Shown in pieces: positions 8,036 to 17,873 of a DNA stretch of 64,000 nucleotides. Within the stretch, counting starts at the first letter, position 1. Every line of letters begins with the position of its first letter. The notes below the pieces were generated by a model. The model did not search any database. It was not told the DNA's origin and saw only the letters and a list, made by a program, of their open reading frames with translations. Origin of the DNA: UBA9926 sp018645765. GTDB lineage: Bacteria; Pseudomonadota; Gammaproteobacteria; Pseudomonadales; Azotimanducaceae. The DNA lies in NCBI GenBank assembly GCA_949372755.1, contig CASIBO010000005.1:186001-250000 (forward strand), given 5' to 3'. The position numbers and the translations under genes were made by a program.

Positions 8036-9583
8036 ATGTCTGAGCCGTTTTATCCGCCGAATACCCCTGCCTGGCAAACCCTGAAGGCGCTGTCGGAACA
8101 AGCGCCCAGCGTCCAGACCGCGATGAACGATACCGAATGGCAGCGCAAGGCCCACTTGCAGTTCAATGAACTCACCCTCAATGTATCCCACCACCGAATG
8201 AGCATCGATATTTTTGAAGGCTTGCTTGCACTGCTCAACGCATCGCCATTTGCGACGCTTCGAGCGGGCTTATTTTCTGGAGGGGCCATCAATTTAACGG
8301 AAGGTCGAGCGGTGGGTCACACCAGGATTCGCACGCCAGATTTTATACGTGCGGACCCGACCCTCAAAGCGATCCGAGAATTTACGCAGGCGGTTCATTC
8401 TGGCGCGGTAAAAAGCGCAACCGATCGACCTTTCAAACACATCGTCAACATTGGTATTGGCGGCTCTGACCTTGGCCCCAAAATGGTCTGTCAGGCCCTC
8501 GATCACCCAGACACGAGCCAATTAACCTGTCATTTCGTCGCCAATGTGGACGGTGCAGAGATTAATACGGTTCTACGCCGCTGCGATCCAGAGACAACCC
8601 TTATTGTCATTGCGAGCAAGACCTTCACAACCCAAGAAACCTTAATGAACGCGCGAACCGCGCGAGCTTGGCTGCAGGCGAGTCTACCCGACAGCCCGAA
8701 ACGGGCCCAACATCTGGTCGCGTTGACGACCGCTGCAGCAAAGGCTGTCGATTTTGGGGTTGCCCCGAATCAAATTTTTGCCTTTGACGAAGACATCGGC
8801 GGCCGTTATTCCCTGTGGTCAAGCATTGGGTTGACCATCGCCCTGCAATCCGGTTTTGAAACGTTTGAGGCGTTATTACTCGGCGGTCATGCAATGGATC
8901 AACATTTTTCAGATGCGCCGCTTCCGCAAAACTTACCCGTCATGCTAGCCCTAATGTCGGTCTGGTACGGCAATTTTTTGGGTGCTCAATCCCAAGCGGT
9001 GATTCCCTATTGCGAGCGCCTCAGTCTTTTTCCATCATTTTTACAACAACTCGATATGGAGAGCCTCGGCAAAAGCACCACACGGGAAGGCCGCTCGACC
9101 GATTATCAAACGGGTCTCATCACTTGGGGTCAAACCGGGACCAATGGTCAGCACGCTTTTTTCCAGCTGCTCCATCAAGGCACTCACCTAGTCCCGCTTG
9201 ATTTCATCGGCTTTGGCGAGGATTCCCTGTCATCAGAACCCGCGCACCGCGCATTGCGTCTTAATCTAGCAGCCCAGGTGACGGCCCTTGCACAGGGTCA
9301 ACCTGGTGCGGATTCACACCGAGACTATGCTGGTAACAAGCCCAGCTCCGTCATCATGTTGGATGCGCTGACGCCTTTTAATTTGGGCATGCTGATCGCG
9401 CTCTATGAACACAAAGTGTTTACCTGTAGCGCGATCTGGAACATCAATGCCTTTGATCAATGGGGCGTGGAGCTGGGTAAAGCCTTAGCGAATGCTTTCG
9501 ATCGCGGTGACCTTGAGCAGCCGCCGGTCACCCAGGCCTTGCTGGATCAAGTTCGGCTGACTCAAACCGAGCAAGACCCTTGA
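8036..9583 (+). CDS. pgi: Glucose-6-phosphate isomerase
   Basis: Interconverts glucose 6-phosphate and fructose 6-phosphate in the cytoplasm, the second step of glycolysis and a link to gluconeogenesis. The family signature DIGGRYSLWSSIGL is present, with FVANVDG and SKTFTTQET in the sugar-phosphate site, the GTNGQHAFFQLLHQGT segment bearing the catalytic histidine, and YEHKVFTCSAIWNINAFDQWGVELGK bearing the catalytic lysine. At 515 residues it is slightly shorter than the E. coli enzyme (549) but complete. GGAG eight bases before the ATG sets the start. Its stop overlaps the TTG start of the next gene by four bases (TTGA), so the two are probably translationally coupled. Confidence 0.95.
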   Translation: MSEPFYPPNTPAWQTLKALSEQAPSVQTAMNDTEWQRKAHLQFNELTLNVSHHRMSIDIFEGLLALLNASPFATLRAGLFSGGAINLTEGRAVGHTRIRTPDFIRADPTLKAIREFTQAVHSGAVKSATDRPFKHIVNIGIGGSDLGPKMVCQALDHPDTSQLTCHFVANVDGAEINTVLRRCDPETTLIVIASKTFTTQETLMNARTARAWLQASLPDSPKRAQHLVALTTAAAKAVDFGVAPNQIFAFDEDIGGRYSLWSSIGLTIALQSGFETFEALLLGGHAMDQHFSDAPLPQNLPVMLALMSVWYGNFLGAQSQAVIPYCERLSLFPSFLQQLDMESLGKSTTREGRSTDYQTGLITWGQTGTNGQHAFFQLLHQGTHLVPLDFIGFGEDSLSSEPAHRALRLNLAAQVTALAQGQPGADSHRDYAGNKPSSVIMLDALTPFNLGMLIALYEHKVFTCSAIWNINAFDQWGVELGKALANAFDRGDLEQPPVTQALLDQVRLTQTEQDP

Positions 9584-10323
9584 CCCGCCTCTATCAGCGC
9601 GTCGCCGCAGGCAAGACCTATGAGGTTCGCACGGCAGGCGCTTCCGTTCGGCTGTACACTAACGGCGCCTTTCATAGCCAGTGGCACCCCAAACAAATCT
9701 TTCAGGGCGCCGTTTGGGACTTACTGAGCCTGCCTGCCCTATTACGAGCCGAGCCGCCCAAAACGATTCTCGCTTTGGGCGTTGGCGGCGGCACCGCTTT
9801 GCATCAGTTATACCACCTTGAACCCTGGCGGCGCGCCATCGGCATTGAAATCGACGGCGAACATCTGCGTTTAGCTAAACGGTTCTTTAAGCTTCAATAC
9901 CCTGGGCTGACGTTGCGTCAGGACGATGCGATCGCCTGGATCGCCGAGCATCAAGAGACCTTTGACTATTTGATTGACGACCTATTCCTCGATGGCGCCC
10001 AGGACCCTGAACGACCCGAACCCATTGGCCAGGCCTGGCTTACAGACCTGTTCAATCGAACAACGTCCAACGGCGTACTCATTCAGAACCATCTCGACGT
10101 GCAGCACGCCCGCGCGTGCTTTAAAGCCTATCGAAGTTGGTTCAAAAAGCGATTCAGCCGAGTGCTCTTACTCACCTCAGCCACCTTTACCAATGGCGTC
10201 TTGGCGGCCTATCGCGGCCCAGTCGACGTCCGTCAAATTGGGCTGCAATTCAACCTCGGCTTAAAGTCTCGCGGCTTACCCACAAATGGCCTGAACCGAA
10301 TTAGCGCCCGCGTCTTGCAATAA
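9580..10323 (+). CDS. Spermidine synthase-like methyltransferase-fold protein
   Basis: A Rossmann-fold protein of the spermine/spermidine synthase superfamily, 247 residues. ALGVGGGTALHQL is the nucleotide/SAM loop, GIEIDGEHLRLA the acidic strand-2 motif, and LIDDLFLDG the region where true spermidine synthases carry their catalytic aspartates. It lacks the N-terminal beta-domain of SpeE and has not kept the whole catalytic signature, so aminopropyl transfer is uncertain. It starts on TTG inside the stop of pgi with no ribosome site of its own, which points to coupled translation. Many bacteria have such short SpeE relatives of unknown function. Confidence 0.75.
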   Translation: MTRLYQRVAAGKTYEVRTAGASVRLYTNGAFHSQWHPKQIFQGAVWDLLSLPALLRAEPPKTILALGVGGGTALHQLYHLEPWRRAIGIEIDGEHLRLAKRFFKLQYPGLTLRQDDAIAWIAEHQETFDYLIDDLFLDGAQDPERPEPIGQAWLTDLFNRTTSNGVLIQNHLDVQHARACFKAYRSWFKKRFSRVLLLTSATFTNGVLAAYRGPVDVRQIGLQFNLGLKSRGLPTNGLNRISARVLQ

Positions 10324-10424
10324 GGTTCATTGCGCGGAGAGCCTCATCTGGTCCCGCAATCGATCAGGGGCTTGCCGCGCGGTTTAGGCTGGGTAAAGAC
10401 TTTAAGGCAACGGCGGCCCAGTCA

Positions 10425-11681
10425 CTAAGGCGCATCCGATCGAACGATCGGCCGCCCCCCGCGGGTAAGGCCTTGCAACGCGCCTGCATCATGCTCAGTC
10501 CAGAGCACCCGTTTGGCACGATTCTGGCGATCGATCAGGCCAAAGTGATTTTCGGAGCCGCCTGGGTTTTTCGCATCTTTCCAAGGTTCGTCAAAGGCCT
10601 CAAACAAAACCAGAACAACGCCAGCTGCCCGAGCCCACGCGGTCATCAGTTCAAAATACAATTGTTGTTGGCGCTCCCCAGCGGCGTTCGAACCACTCGG
10701 ACCATAAAATCGGTTATCAACGCTTGCCCAGCCCGTCTCCCCAATATGAATGGCCTTGCCTGGATCTATGCGCGACACATAGCGTTTCGTGCTGGCGTAT
10801 TGATCTTGTGCATAAGCTGCCGCTCGAGCCATCCTGGCCGACACATCTGCTTGCGGCGCCTGAGCGTTCACCTCATCTAAGATGTCAGACCAAAAGGCTG
10901 GGTTATAATGCGTGTCATGAAAGGGATAGGTGTGCATCGAAACAAAGTCGACCGCTAAAATTAAAGCGTCTAAGGTCGGTGTCTGATAGCGGACCTCGCC
11001 GCCGCCCCAAGACGCGAAATTATCGGAGCTCGTCACCCAGATCTCAGACTCGATTTCGCCCGCTTGCTTGAGCGCTTGAAAATGCTGCACCCACTTCAAA
11101 ACCACTTTGGGTTGAACATAGTAGGCAACCGCCCAACGAACCATAGCCTCGTTGCCGACCGCGATGACTTTGACAATATCCGAATACGCTTTGGCAAATT
11201 GAACCGCCGCGTCGACCTCGCGCTGATTGGCCTCGTGATCCTCTCCCTCATGGTTGGGGGCATCGGTCCAGGCGCCAGCACAATCTATCCAGACGCCCAA
11301 CATGACATACATTTCAAAGCTAGGATCTTCTGCTTGTAACGCTTCAATGGCTAAAAAAATGCGACGGGTCTCGTCAAACTGCTGCGTGTTGTAGGTTCGA
11401 ATCATTTTGAACCCAAGGCCTGACAAAATCTTTAGATCTTCTTTAATCTCATTAACACTGGGCACCACGGCTCTTGTGGCAGACCGATAGCCGCCGTAGG
11501 CGATCGCTCGCAACGCGCCTGAGTCAAATAATTCGGCAGCCGATGGGGTTTGCGTCTTTTCGCTCATAGTTGCTGATGGCGCGCTCTGCTCGCAACCTGC
11601 CACGAAGAACACCAAGGCCAGAAAAATAATCCGAAATTGCCCTCGCGGTTTCCCAACACCTTTATCCCTTTTCAAGATCAT
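10425..11681 (-). CDS. Lipoprotein glycoside hydrolase family 17-like (beta-1,3-glucanase fold)
   Basis: An exported lipoprotein: hydrophobic stretch IIFLALVFFVAGC with the lipobox cysteine at residue 30. The mature domain is a TIM barrel of GH17 type; AVGNEAMVRWA carries the proposed acid/base glutamate and HIGETGWAS the nucleophile glutamate, with IRTYNTQQF near the first strand. The family cleaves or rearranges beta-1,3-glucans such as laminarin, or trims cell-made glucans. Length 418 is normal. GAGGAAAATAG precedes the ATG. The next gene upstream on the same strand is an MFS carrier; a sugar-uptake link is possible but the 117-base gap and lack of overlap leave this open. Confidence 0.8.
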   Translation of the reverse strand: MILKRDKGVGKPRGQFRIIFLALVFFVAGCEQSAPSATMSEKTQTPSAAELFDSGALRAIAYGGYRSATRAVVPSVNEIKEDLKILSGLGFKMIRTYNTQQFDETRRIFLAIEALQAEDPSFEMYVMLGVWIDCAGAWTDAPNHEGEDHEANQREVDAAVQFAKAYSDIVKVIAVGNEAMVRWAVAYYVQPKVVLKWVQHFQALKQAGEIESEIWVTSSDNFASWGGGEVRYQTPTLDALILAVDFVSMHTYPFHDTHYNPAFWSDILDEVNAQAPQADVSARMARAAAYAQDQYASTKRYVSRIDPGKAIHIGETGWASVDNRFYGPSGSNAAGERQQQLYFELMTAWARAAGVVLVLFEAFDEPWKDAKNPGGSENHFGLIDRQNRAKRVLWTEHDAGALQGLTRGGRPIVRSDAP

Positions 11682-11798
11682 CTATTTTCCTCGCGCCTTT
11701 GATTTTATCCAGTCCAGGGCCCCGCTAACCGATTAAGGCTTAAAACACGGGCGCTGACGCGCCTAGGCTGACCCCTTAACCTTCCTTATCGGACGCAC

Positions 11799-13106
11799 TT
11801 AGCCCTTGTAATGTCCTATCGTGCGTTCCGGCGCCGGACAGATCACGGCCCAAATCAACAACAAAACCAGCGCGACCATACACAGGTAGATGGGCAAAAG
11901 ATAACTACCGGACCCATCCAAACCGAGACTAAACGCCGCCGGGCCGATGGCGCTGGCGGAGACAGTGAGCGCGGTGTTTAACCCGCTTACCTCGCCCAGA
12001 TGTTTGGTGCCAAAATAGCGTACGAAGGCGAGATTTGAGAGCACGCCCCACAGGCCCCCACCCGCACCAAAACCAATCGCCAATAACCAATAACCCCAGT
12101 CACGCGCCAGATTTGCAAGTCCAAAAGCCCCTAATAAAAAACTGAGCAGCATCAATATCAAAAAGGGTTTTAAAGGATTCCGGTCCGCCAAATAACCTGC
12201 GAGCAAATTAACCAGCGTTGAACAAATGGCCGAAGGTAAAAAGTAAGAGAACGCTTCCGCTGAACTGCGACCCGCCTGATCAAAGATCGACACAATGTGA
12301 AAGGTGAGGGCCGTTCCGAACAGGGCATGAATTGACAGACTCGCCGAATACAGCCAGAACACCGGCCGCTGCCTTGCCTCGGCCAGGGTCATGCCTTGAA
12401 GCCCTGTTTCGCGTGGCGCCTCATTTTCTGAGCCGTTTTCAGGATCCGCGATGACCGCAGTTTGCGGCACCGGCCGATTGCGAACAAAAAGCCAAGCAGC
12501 GCAGCCGAACAAGAAAAGCCCCGCCGCCATCACCCAGAGCGACCCACGCCAGCCAAAGTCGTTGATCAAGACTGCAATGCCGAGCGGCGCCAGCGCAAAA
12601 CCGAAGGAGACAAACACGCCTCGCAAACCACTCACCAGGCCGCGACGTTTAACGAACCAAATCAGCAGGATGTTGCGCGATGCGCTGGTCAGAACCCCTT
12701 GACCCAAAAACCGCACACCAAAGTAACCCAGCAGCATGAGTAGCCAAGCCCAAGCGATCGCACCAGACAGCAGCGCTAACAATCGGTCAACCTGGCTAAT
12801 ATAGATCAGCACCAAAGCCAGTAGCACACTGGACGCCGCGATCATGATGCGCCCGCCGTGTTGATCAAATAATCGCCCGGCCCGAGGCAAACAAAAGGCG
12901 GACAAGAGTGTACCGACTAGATAAGCGAGGGACAGTTGCGTCCGAGTTAGCCCCAGGGCTTCGATAAAGTAGTCTGTGTAGACCCCCATCCCCATGGTTT
13001 GTCCCGGCACACTGAACAAAAAACCGAGGGTTGAGAACAACCAGATCACCCAGGCATAGTTTAGTGCTCGTTGCCTTGGTTGAGCCTGGTCAGGCATTGA
13101 AGCCAC
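11799..13106 (-). CDS. Major facilitator superfamily transporter
   Basis: A 435-residue inner-membrane carrier with about twelve hydrophobic helices in two halves separated by a cytoplasmic loop near residues 205-235 (rich in Asn/Glu: DPENGSENEAPRETG). The loop 2-3 motif GRLFDQHGGR matches the MFS signature GxLaDrxGrr. It resembles the oxalate/monocarboxylate-type carriers but the substrate cannot be read from sequence. AAGGAAC eight bases before GTG 13106 favours the GTG start over the ATG nine bases later. It is divergent from the phosphonate monoesterase gene. Confidence 0.85.
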   Translation of the reverse strand: MASMPDQAQPRQRALNYAWVIWLFSTLGFLFSVPGQTMGMGVYTDYFIEALGLTRTQLSLAYLVGTLLSAFCLPRAGRLFDQHGGRIMIAASSVLLALVLIYISQVDRLLALLSGAIAWAWLLMLLGYFGVRFLGQGVLTSASRNILLIWFVKRRGLVSGLRGVFVSFGFALAPLGIAVLINDFGWRGSLWVMAAGLFLFGCAAWLFVRNRPVPQTAVIADPENGSENEAPRETGLQGMTLAEARQRPVFWLYSASLSIHALFGTALTFHIVSIFDQAGRSSAEAFSYFLPSAICSTLVNLLAGYLADRNPLKPFLILMLLSFLLGAFGLANLARDWGYWLLAIGFGAGGGLWGVLSNLAFVRYFGTKHLGEVSGLNTALTVSASAIGPAAFSLGLDGSGSYLLPIYLCMVALVLLLIWAVICPAPERTIGHYKG

Positions 13107-13215
13107 TGAATAGTTCCTTTTGATTTACCCGAAGCATCATACGTGAGGCCATTAACGCTGGCCAGCAAGCGGCCCCCTGGTATGGCATACTTTGATCGCT
13201 AACTGAGAAGACCAC

Positions 13216-14754
13216 ATGAAAAACGTTTTATTTATCACGGCGGATCAATGGCGCGGCGCTTGCCTTTCAAGCCTTGGGCATACTGTTCAAACCCCCAACT
13301 TAGATGCCCTTGCCGCCTCCGGCGTTTTATTCAAACGCCACTATGCGAACGCCGTGCCATGCGGGCCTTCCAGAGCCAGCTTGCATACTGGCATGTACCT
13401 TCAGAATCATCGCTCGGGCACCAATGGTACGCCGCTCGATGCGCGATTCACCAACTGGGCAAAGGAAGTTAGAGCCAGCGGCGGCGATCCCGTTTTGTTT
13501 GGTTACACTGACACCGCCAATGACCCAAGGCAATTTGCGCCGGATGACCCGATCTTGTCCTCCTATGAAGGCCCCTTGCCCGGAATCCGGCCGATGCTGC
13601 AGATGGGCACCTTCCCGGATGCTTGGGCGACTTGGCTTGAAACCCTCGGGTACGACATTCCCGAGCCCAATTGGCGACTCTATACCGAAAAAAACAGCCC
13701 CATCGATTACGAGGACGGTTTGGCGCACCCTGCCGCGCTTAAAATCCCGGAACACCACCATGACACCCGCTTTATGGTTGACTCGGTTATGGATTACATC
13801 CGCGGTACCGATGATGCTTTTTGTGTTCATCTGTCTTTGCTGCGGCCGCACCCGCCTTGGGTTGCACCAGAGCCCTACAACCAACGGTATGATCCTGCCG
13901 CGCTCGCAGATTTTATTCGCGCTGAGTCGCCTCAAATCGAAGCCGAACAGCATCCGTTTCTGGCGGAAATGCTGGCCACCAAGCACTACACTGCCCCGGC
14001 GGACCAAGCGAAGCTCACGCGACTTAAGAGTAGTTATTTTGGTCTCATGACCGACGTTGATGCGAATTTAGGGCGATTGTTCGATTTTTTGAAAGCCAAT
14101 GGCCAGTGGGACAACACGCTCATCATCTTCACCTCGGATCATGGCGAACAAATGGGAGATCATCATTTGCTCGGCAAACTGGGCTACTTTGATGCCTCGT
14201 ATCATATCCCGCTGATCATCCGGGACCCTGACTTTGATCCAAGCCGCCGCGCCAACGCGCAGATCGATCACTTCACCGAAAATGTTGACATCATGCCGAC
14301 CATTCTCGATTGGCTTGGGCTTGAATGCCCAGTGCAATGTGACGGTCAATCGCTTCGCCCGCTCATCCATACGGGCACCCCAACCGGCCACTGGCGTGAG
14401 GAAGCCCATTGGGAATATGACTTCAGAAATATTCCTGCCGGCGAAGCCTTAGAACACCGTCTTGGACTCACCCCGCACCAATGTTCGCTCAATGTCATCC
14501 GCAGCGCTCAATATAAATATGTTCACTTCACCAATTTGCCGGCGTTGTTTTTTGATTTGGCAGCGGATCCGGAGGAGCTCAATAACCTGGTTGACCACCC
14601 CGATTATCAATCGCTTGTCTTGGCTTTTGCACAAAAAATGTTGTCTTGGCGAATGAACCATGATGAACAGACCCTAACGCACCTTGCGCTAACCGATAAC
14701 GGCGTTGTGAGTCGACCATCACCACGCTACGCACCCCTTCGTTCAACCCCTTAG
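13216..14754 (+). CDS. Phosphonate monoester hydrolase / arylsulfatase-type enzyme
   Basis: An alkaline-phosphatase-superfamily hydrolase that cleaves phosphonate or phosphate monoesters/diesters or sulfate esters. Cys49 in VPCGPSRAS forms the CxPxR motif that is converted to formylglycine by a separate enzyme. Metal ligands are visible in the N-terminal ITADQWRG, in FTSDHGEQMGDHHLLGK, and in LLRPHPPW. The C-terminal half (KYVHFTNLPALFFDL, MLSWRMNHDEQTLTH) follows the Rhizobium/Burkholderia phosphonate monoester hydrolases closely from memory, more so than classic arylsulfatases. There is no signal peptide, so it is cytoplasmic. Ten bases separate it from the NUDIX gene: one operon. No sulfatase-maturing enzyme is in the window. 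Confidence 0.85.
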   Translation: MKNVLFITADQWRGACLSSLGHTVQTPNLDALAASGVLFKRHYANAVPCGPSRASLHTGMYLQNHRSGTNGTPLDARFTNWAKEVRASGGDPVLFGYTDTANDPRQFAPDDPILSSYEGPLPGIRPMLQMGTFPDAWATWLETLGYDIPEPNWRLYTEKNSPIDYEDGLAHPAALKIPEHHHDTRFMVDSVMDYIRGTDDAFCVHLSLLRPHPPWVAPEPYNQRYDPAALADFIRAESPQIEAEQHPFLAEMLATKHYTAPADQAKLTRLKSSYFGLMTDVDANLGRLFDFLKANGQWDNTLIIFTSDHGEQMGDHHLLGKLGYFDASYHIPLIIRDPDFDPSRRANAQIDHFTENVDIMPTILDWLGLECPVQCDGQSLRPLIHTGTPTGHWREEAHWEYDFRNIPAGEALEHRLGLTPHQCSLNVIRSAQYKYVHFTNLPALFFDLAADPEELNNLVDHPDYQSLVLAFAQKMLSWRMNHDEQTLTHLALTDNGVVSRPSPRYAPLRSTP

Positions 14755-14763
14755 GATAGACAG

Positions 14764-15495
14764 ATGAGCACGCAACATCGAAATGACATCTACGGCACGG
14801 CCGATCAACCCGACCAAATCGAAACACCCGCCATTCCTGCTGCCACAGTGATCTTATTACGAGACAGTGATCGAGGCGTTGAAACGCTCATGTTACATCG
14901 GACGTCTAAGGTGCATTTTGGCGGGATGTGGGTCTTTCCCGGCGGCCGCATTGACCCAGAAGATTATCCGGAGAACCGCGATGTTAATATCGCAGCGCAA
15001 CACGCCGCAGTACGGGAAACCCTTGAAGAAACCGGCATCACCATAGGCGGGGATGCCTTTGCCTGGTTTGCGCATTGGACGCCGCCGGCCGGCACCCCTC
15101 GCCGGTACGCGACCTGGTTTTTTGCCTCCATTTTAGAAACGGATCAGGTCATTGCCGTTGATGGGTTTGAGATTCAAAATCACGAGTGGATTCAGCCGGC
15201 TGACGCCCTCGCCCGCCACGCCGCCGGCGAGATTGATCTTGCGCCGCCTACTTGGATCACCTTGCATCAACTGGCCCTGCATGAGCCCGCTGCAGCACTT
15301 TGGCAAGTCCTCAAAGACCAACCTGTGCGCGTTTACGAAACGAGAATACGCAAGGACCAAGACGACAGGCGGATTGCGCTCTGGGCAGAAGATGCCGCCT
15401 ACGCCGGTGGAGAGGTTGATCAACCCGGTCCAAGGCACCGCTTGGTGCTCGACCCTCGCGGTTTTATCTTTGAAAACACGGCGCTGTCTTATTAG
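14764..15495 (+). CDS. NUDIX hydrolase (NUDT19/NUDT7-like)
   Basis: Hydrolyses a nucleoside diphosphate linked to another group; relatives of this type act on acyl-CoA or CoA. The Nudix box begins at Gly61 in FPGGRIDPED and ends RETLEETGI (84-92). The distance between the two parts is about nine residues longer than the standard GX5EX7REUXEEXGU, the expansion seen in the NUDT19-like group. 243 residues, complete. AGGATAG before the ATG is the ribosome site, and it follows the phosphonate hydrolase gene after nine bases, so the two are co-transcribed. CoA-type substrates would suit the many acyl-CoA genes in the window, but this is inference. Confidence 0.82.
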   Translation: MSTQHRNDIYGTADQPDQIETPAIPAATVILLRDSDRGVETLMLHRTSKVHFGGMWVFPGGRIDPEDYPENRDVNIAAQHAAVRETLEETGITIGGDAFAWFAHWTPPAGTPRRYATWFFASILETDQVIAVDGFEIQNHEWIQPADALARHAAGEIDLAPPTWITLHQLALHEPAAALWQVLKDQPVRVYETRIRKDQDDRRIALWAEDAAYAGGEVDQPGPRHRLVLDPRGFIFENTALSY

Positions 15496-15598
15496 TGCCG
15501 GTGCGCAACTTGGCAGCCCATCCATACGCGCTTGACCGACAAGCGCAAGACCCCAATACCGTAACTAAGCGCCGCCGTGGGCCGAAGAGTATTCAACC

Positions 15599-17011
15599 AT
15601 GACGTTTTCCTGGCTCCCAGGCCAATCTAAACTGAACGTGCAGCAGGACTTGTTGGACGCCGCGGTCTTCGCAGCCAAACACTACGCTGCAACATTAGAC
15701 GCCCGGGCGGTCTTTCCAGATCAGGCCGCCTTAACGGCCTTAGCCGTTTTTGACGAGTCCATACCGGAAGATCCCTGTGATCCAGGCATCGTGCTGGAGA
15801 CGCTCGCAACTCACGGGGGCCCCGCGACCACGGCCTCCAGTGGCCCCAACTACTATGGCTTTGTGACCGGCGGCAGTCTGCCCATTGCCCTCGCCGCTCG
15901 ATGGCTTGGCGATGCCTGGGATCAAAACAGCGCGCTCGGACGCATGTCCCCCATTGCCGCCCAGCTTGAGCAAACCGTTGAACATTGGGTTACTGACCTA
16001 CTCGGCCTACCGAAAGAGACCCTCATGGGCCTTGTGAGCGGCTCGTCCATCGCGGGGTTATCCGCTTTAGCCGCTGCCCGCAGTCACCTCTATGCCAAGG
16101 CCCAGTGGCCCCTCGCAGAAAAAGGGCTTCAGGGCGCACCCCCCATCCACGTCTATGGACCAGATAGCCTGCATGGCTCAATCGACAAGGCCTTAAGCCT
16201 TCTTGGTTTTGGCGCCAATCAAATGCACTGGCTGGCAACCGATTCCGAGGGGCGACTGCTGCCCTCCGCGCTGCCAACGCTCGCCCCGAACGCGATTGTG
16301 ATCCTGCAGGCAGGGCAGGTCTGCACGGGCGCTTTTGATGACTTTGCCAGCATCATTCCAATCGTGAAAGCGCAGGGGGCTTGGGTTCACATCGATGGCG
16401 CCTTTGGGCTCTGGGCCGCGGCGTGTGATCGCACCCGTCACCTCATGGCCGGCGCAGGCCAAGCCGACTCCTGGTCCGTCGATGCCCATAAAACGCTCAA
16501 CGTCCCCTACGACTGTGGTCTTGTACTGTGCCGACATCCTAGCGCCTTGAAGTCGGCCTTAACCGCTAGCGGGAGCTATCTTGACCAAAGCGGCATCCGC
16601 AATGGCATGGAGATGACCCCAGAGATGTCTCGGCGCGCGCGATCGGTTGAACTTTGGGCGGCCTTAAAGTTTCTAGGCCGCTCAGGGGTTGCCGGTTTAA
16701 TCGGTCATTTTTGTACTCTTGCCGAGCAATTGCGCGAGCAACTTCGCGATGGGCCCTATACCCTCATCAACGAGGGCGGCTTCAATCAGGTGCTTGTTGC
16801 GTTGGATGAAGATGCTCAAACAAACGCGGCACTACAATGCTTACAGGACGCCGGCAGAGTTTGGATGAGCGGGGCGACCTGGCAGGGGCGCGCAGTGATT
16901 CGCATCAGTATCAGTAACTGGCAAACCACCGATGCGCACATCGATCTGCTGGCCGCTGAAATGCAGCGTGCAGCCCGGGCCGTTCAACCGACACCGCCCA
17001 CGTCGCCTTAA
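15599..17011 (+). CDS. PLP-dependent decarboxylase, aspartate aminotransferase fold
   Basis: A fold-type I pyridoxal-phosphate enzyme of the group II amino-acid decarboxylase family (glutamate, aromatic or diaminobutyrate decarboxylases). GLVSGSSIAGLSALAAAR binds the phosphate, HIDGAFGLWAA holds the pyridine-nitrogen aspartate, and SVDAHKTLNVPYDCG holds the Schiff-base lysine. 470 residues, complete. It follows the NUDIX gene after about 100 bases on the same strand. The amino acid used is not evident. The last four bases overlap the convergent hydrolase gene. Confidence 0.85.
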   Translation: MTFSWLPGQSKLNVQQDLLDAAVFAAKHYAATLDARAVFPDQAALTALAVFDESIPEDPCDPGIVLETLATHGGPATTASSGPNYYGFVTGGSLPIALAARWLGDAWDQNSALGRMSPIAAQLEQTVEHWVTDLLGLPKETLMGLVSGSSIAGLSALAAARSHLYAKAQWPLAEKGLQGAPPIHVYGPDSLHGSIDKALSLLGFGANQMHWLATDSEGRLLPSALPTLAPNAIVILQAGQVCTGAFDDFASIIPIVKAQGAWVHIDGAFGLWAAACDRTRHLMAGAGQADSWSVDAHKTLNVPYDCGLVLCRHPSALKSALTASGSYLDQSGIRNGMEMTPEMSRRARSVELWAALKFLGRSGVAGLIGHFCTLAEQLREQLRDGPYTLINEGGFNQVLVALDEDAQTNAALQCLQDAGRVWMSGATWQGRAVIRISISNWQTTDAHIDLLAAEMQRAARAVQPTPPTSP

Positions 17012-17871
17012 ACTCGGATACAGCCTCGGATCCAAGCGTTCAGTAATTCACAGAAAATCTCAGGTTGTTCGAAAGCAAGCCAGTGCCCGCAGTTGGCCAC
17101 GAGCTCAAAGTGCACTGCACGGTTTTCAGCAAAGAACAGCGCTGATTTACTCGCGACATCCGGCAGCGCGGGGCCATCCTGATCGCCATAAAGGACCTGC
17201 ACAGGCTGCCGCAATTGCCTCACAGCGTCGAGCACCATTCGGTTCTTGGCAAACTTTGGACTGTTGAACCGCGCCTGAGCCGTATTCAGAACTTGCACCT
17301 TTAGCGCCAAAGCATCAATTTTAGCCGGATCTGAAATCATCAAGTGATGCAGGTTTCGGCAATGTAACGCGGCCAGATCAGACGCACTCATTCCCGGAAG
17401 CCGCCGTTGTAACGGCTTCATACCCCCCTCTCTTGAGACGTCTCCAATCGATGCGGGGCCAATTAGGGTTAGACTTTTAACAGCGTCGCCGAGCTGCAAG
17501 GCGGCCTGCGAAGAGACCGCGCACCCCCATGAAAATGCAACGAGGTGGTATTGTTGGAGCGATTTGAGAGCGCGACACCCCGCAACCAAGGCCGCAACGG
17601 CATCTTCTGCCGTGTAGCCAGCGGGCAATGCATCAGACGCCCCAAGCCCGGGTAAATCGACTGCCCAAACCTGGTAGTGTTGGCTCAGTGCCTCAATGTT
17701 CGCAATCCAATGCAGCCAAGAGCCTGAGCCACCATGCACCAAGAGCAAGGTTTCACCGTCCTTAGGCCCTGCCCAATAGCGAAACTGCAACGCGCCAAAT
17801 TCACAGGCAACCCGCTCGACCCGCGAGGCCTCTGTAAGCCGAGCAATCAGCTGCTCCGGGGTTTCAATCAT
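17008..17871 (-). CDS. Alpha/beta hydrolase
   Basis: A 287-residue alpha/beta-fold hydrolase. LLLVHGGSGSWLHW is the oxyanion-hole HGG motif, AFSWGCAVSS carries the nucleophile serine in a SxSxG-like elbow with Trp (FSWG), and NCGHWLAFEQPE carries the catalytic histidine. It acts in the cytoplasm on an ester, thioester or C-C bond; the exact substrate is not visible. The start lies two bases after the stop of the crotonase gene, so the pair forms an operon. Its 3' end overlaps the convergent decarboxylase gene by four bases. Confidence 0.85.
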   Translation of the reverse strand: MIETPEQLIARLTEASRVERVACEFGALQFRYWAGPKDGETLLLVHGGSGSWLHWIANIEALSQHYQVWAVDLPGLGASDALPAGYTAEDAVAALVAGCRALKSLQQYHLVAFSWGCAVSSQAALQLGDAVKSLTLIGPASIGDVSREGGMKPLQRRLPGMSASDLAALHCRNLHHLMISDPAKIDALALKVQVLNTAQARFNSPKFAKNRMVLDAVRQLRQPVQVLYGDQDGPALPDVASKSALFFAENRAVHFELVANCGHWLAFEQPEIFCELLNAWIRGCIRV

Positions 17872-17873
17872 TG

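Noticed and set aside
7836..8036. Minus-strand frame with repeated Leu-Cys-Leu-Ser and Ala-Arg-Pro-Ser units
   Set aside because: The repeats are the translated shadow of the hairpin and tandem DNA repeat, not a protein.
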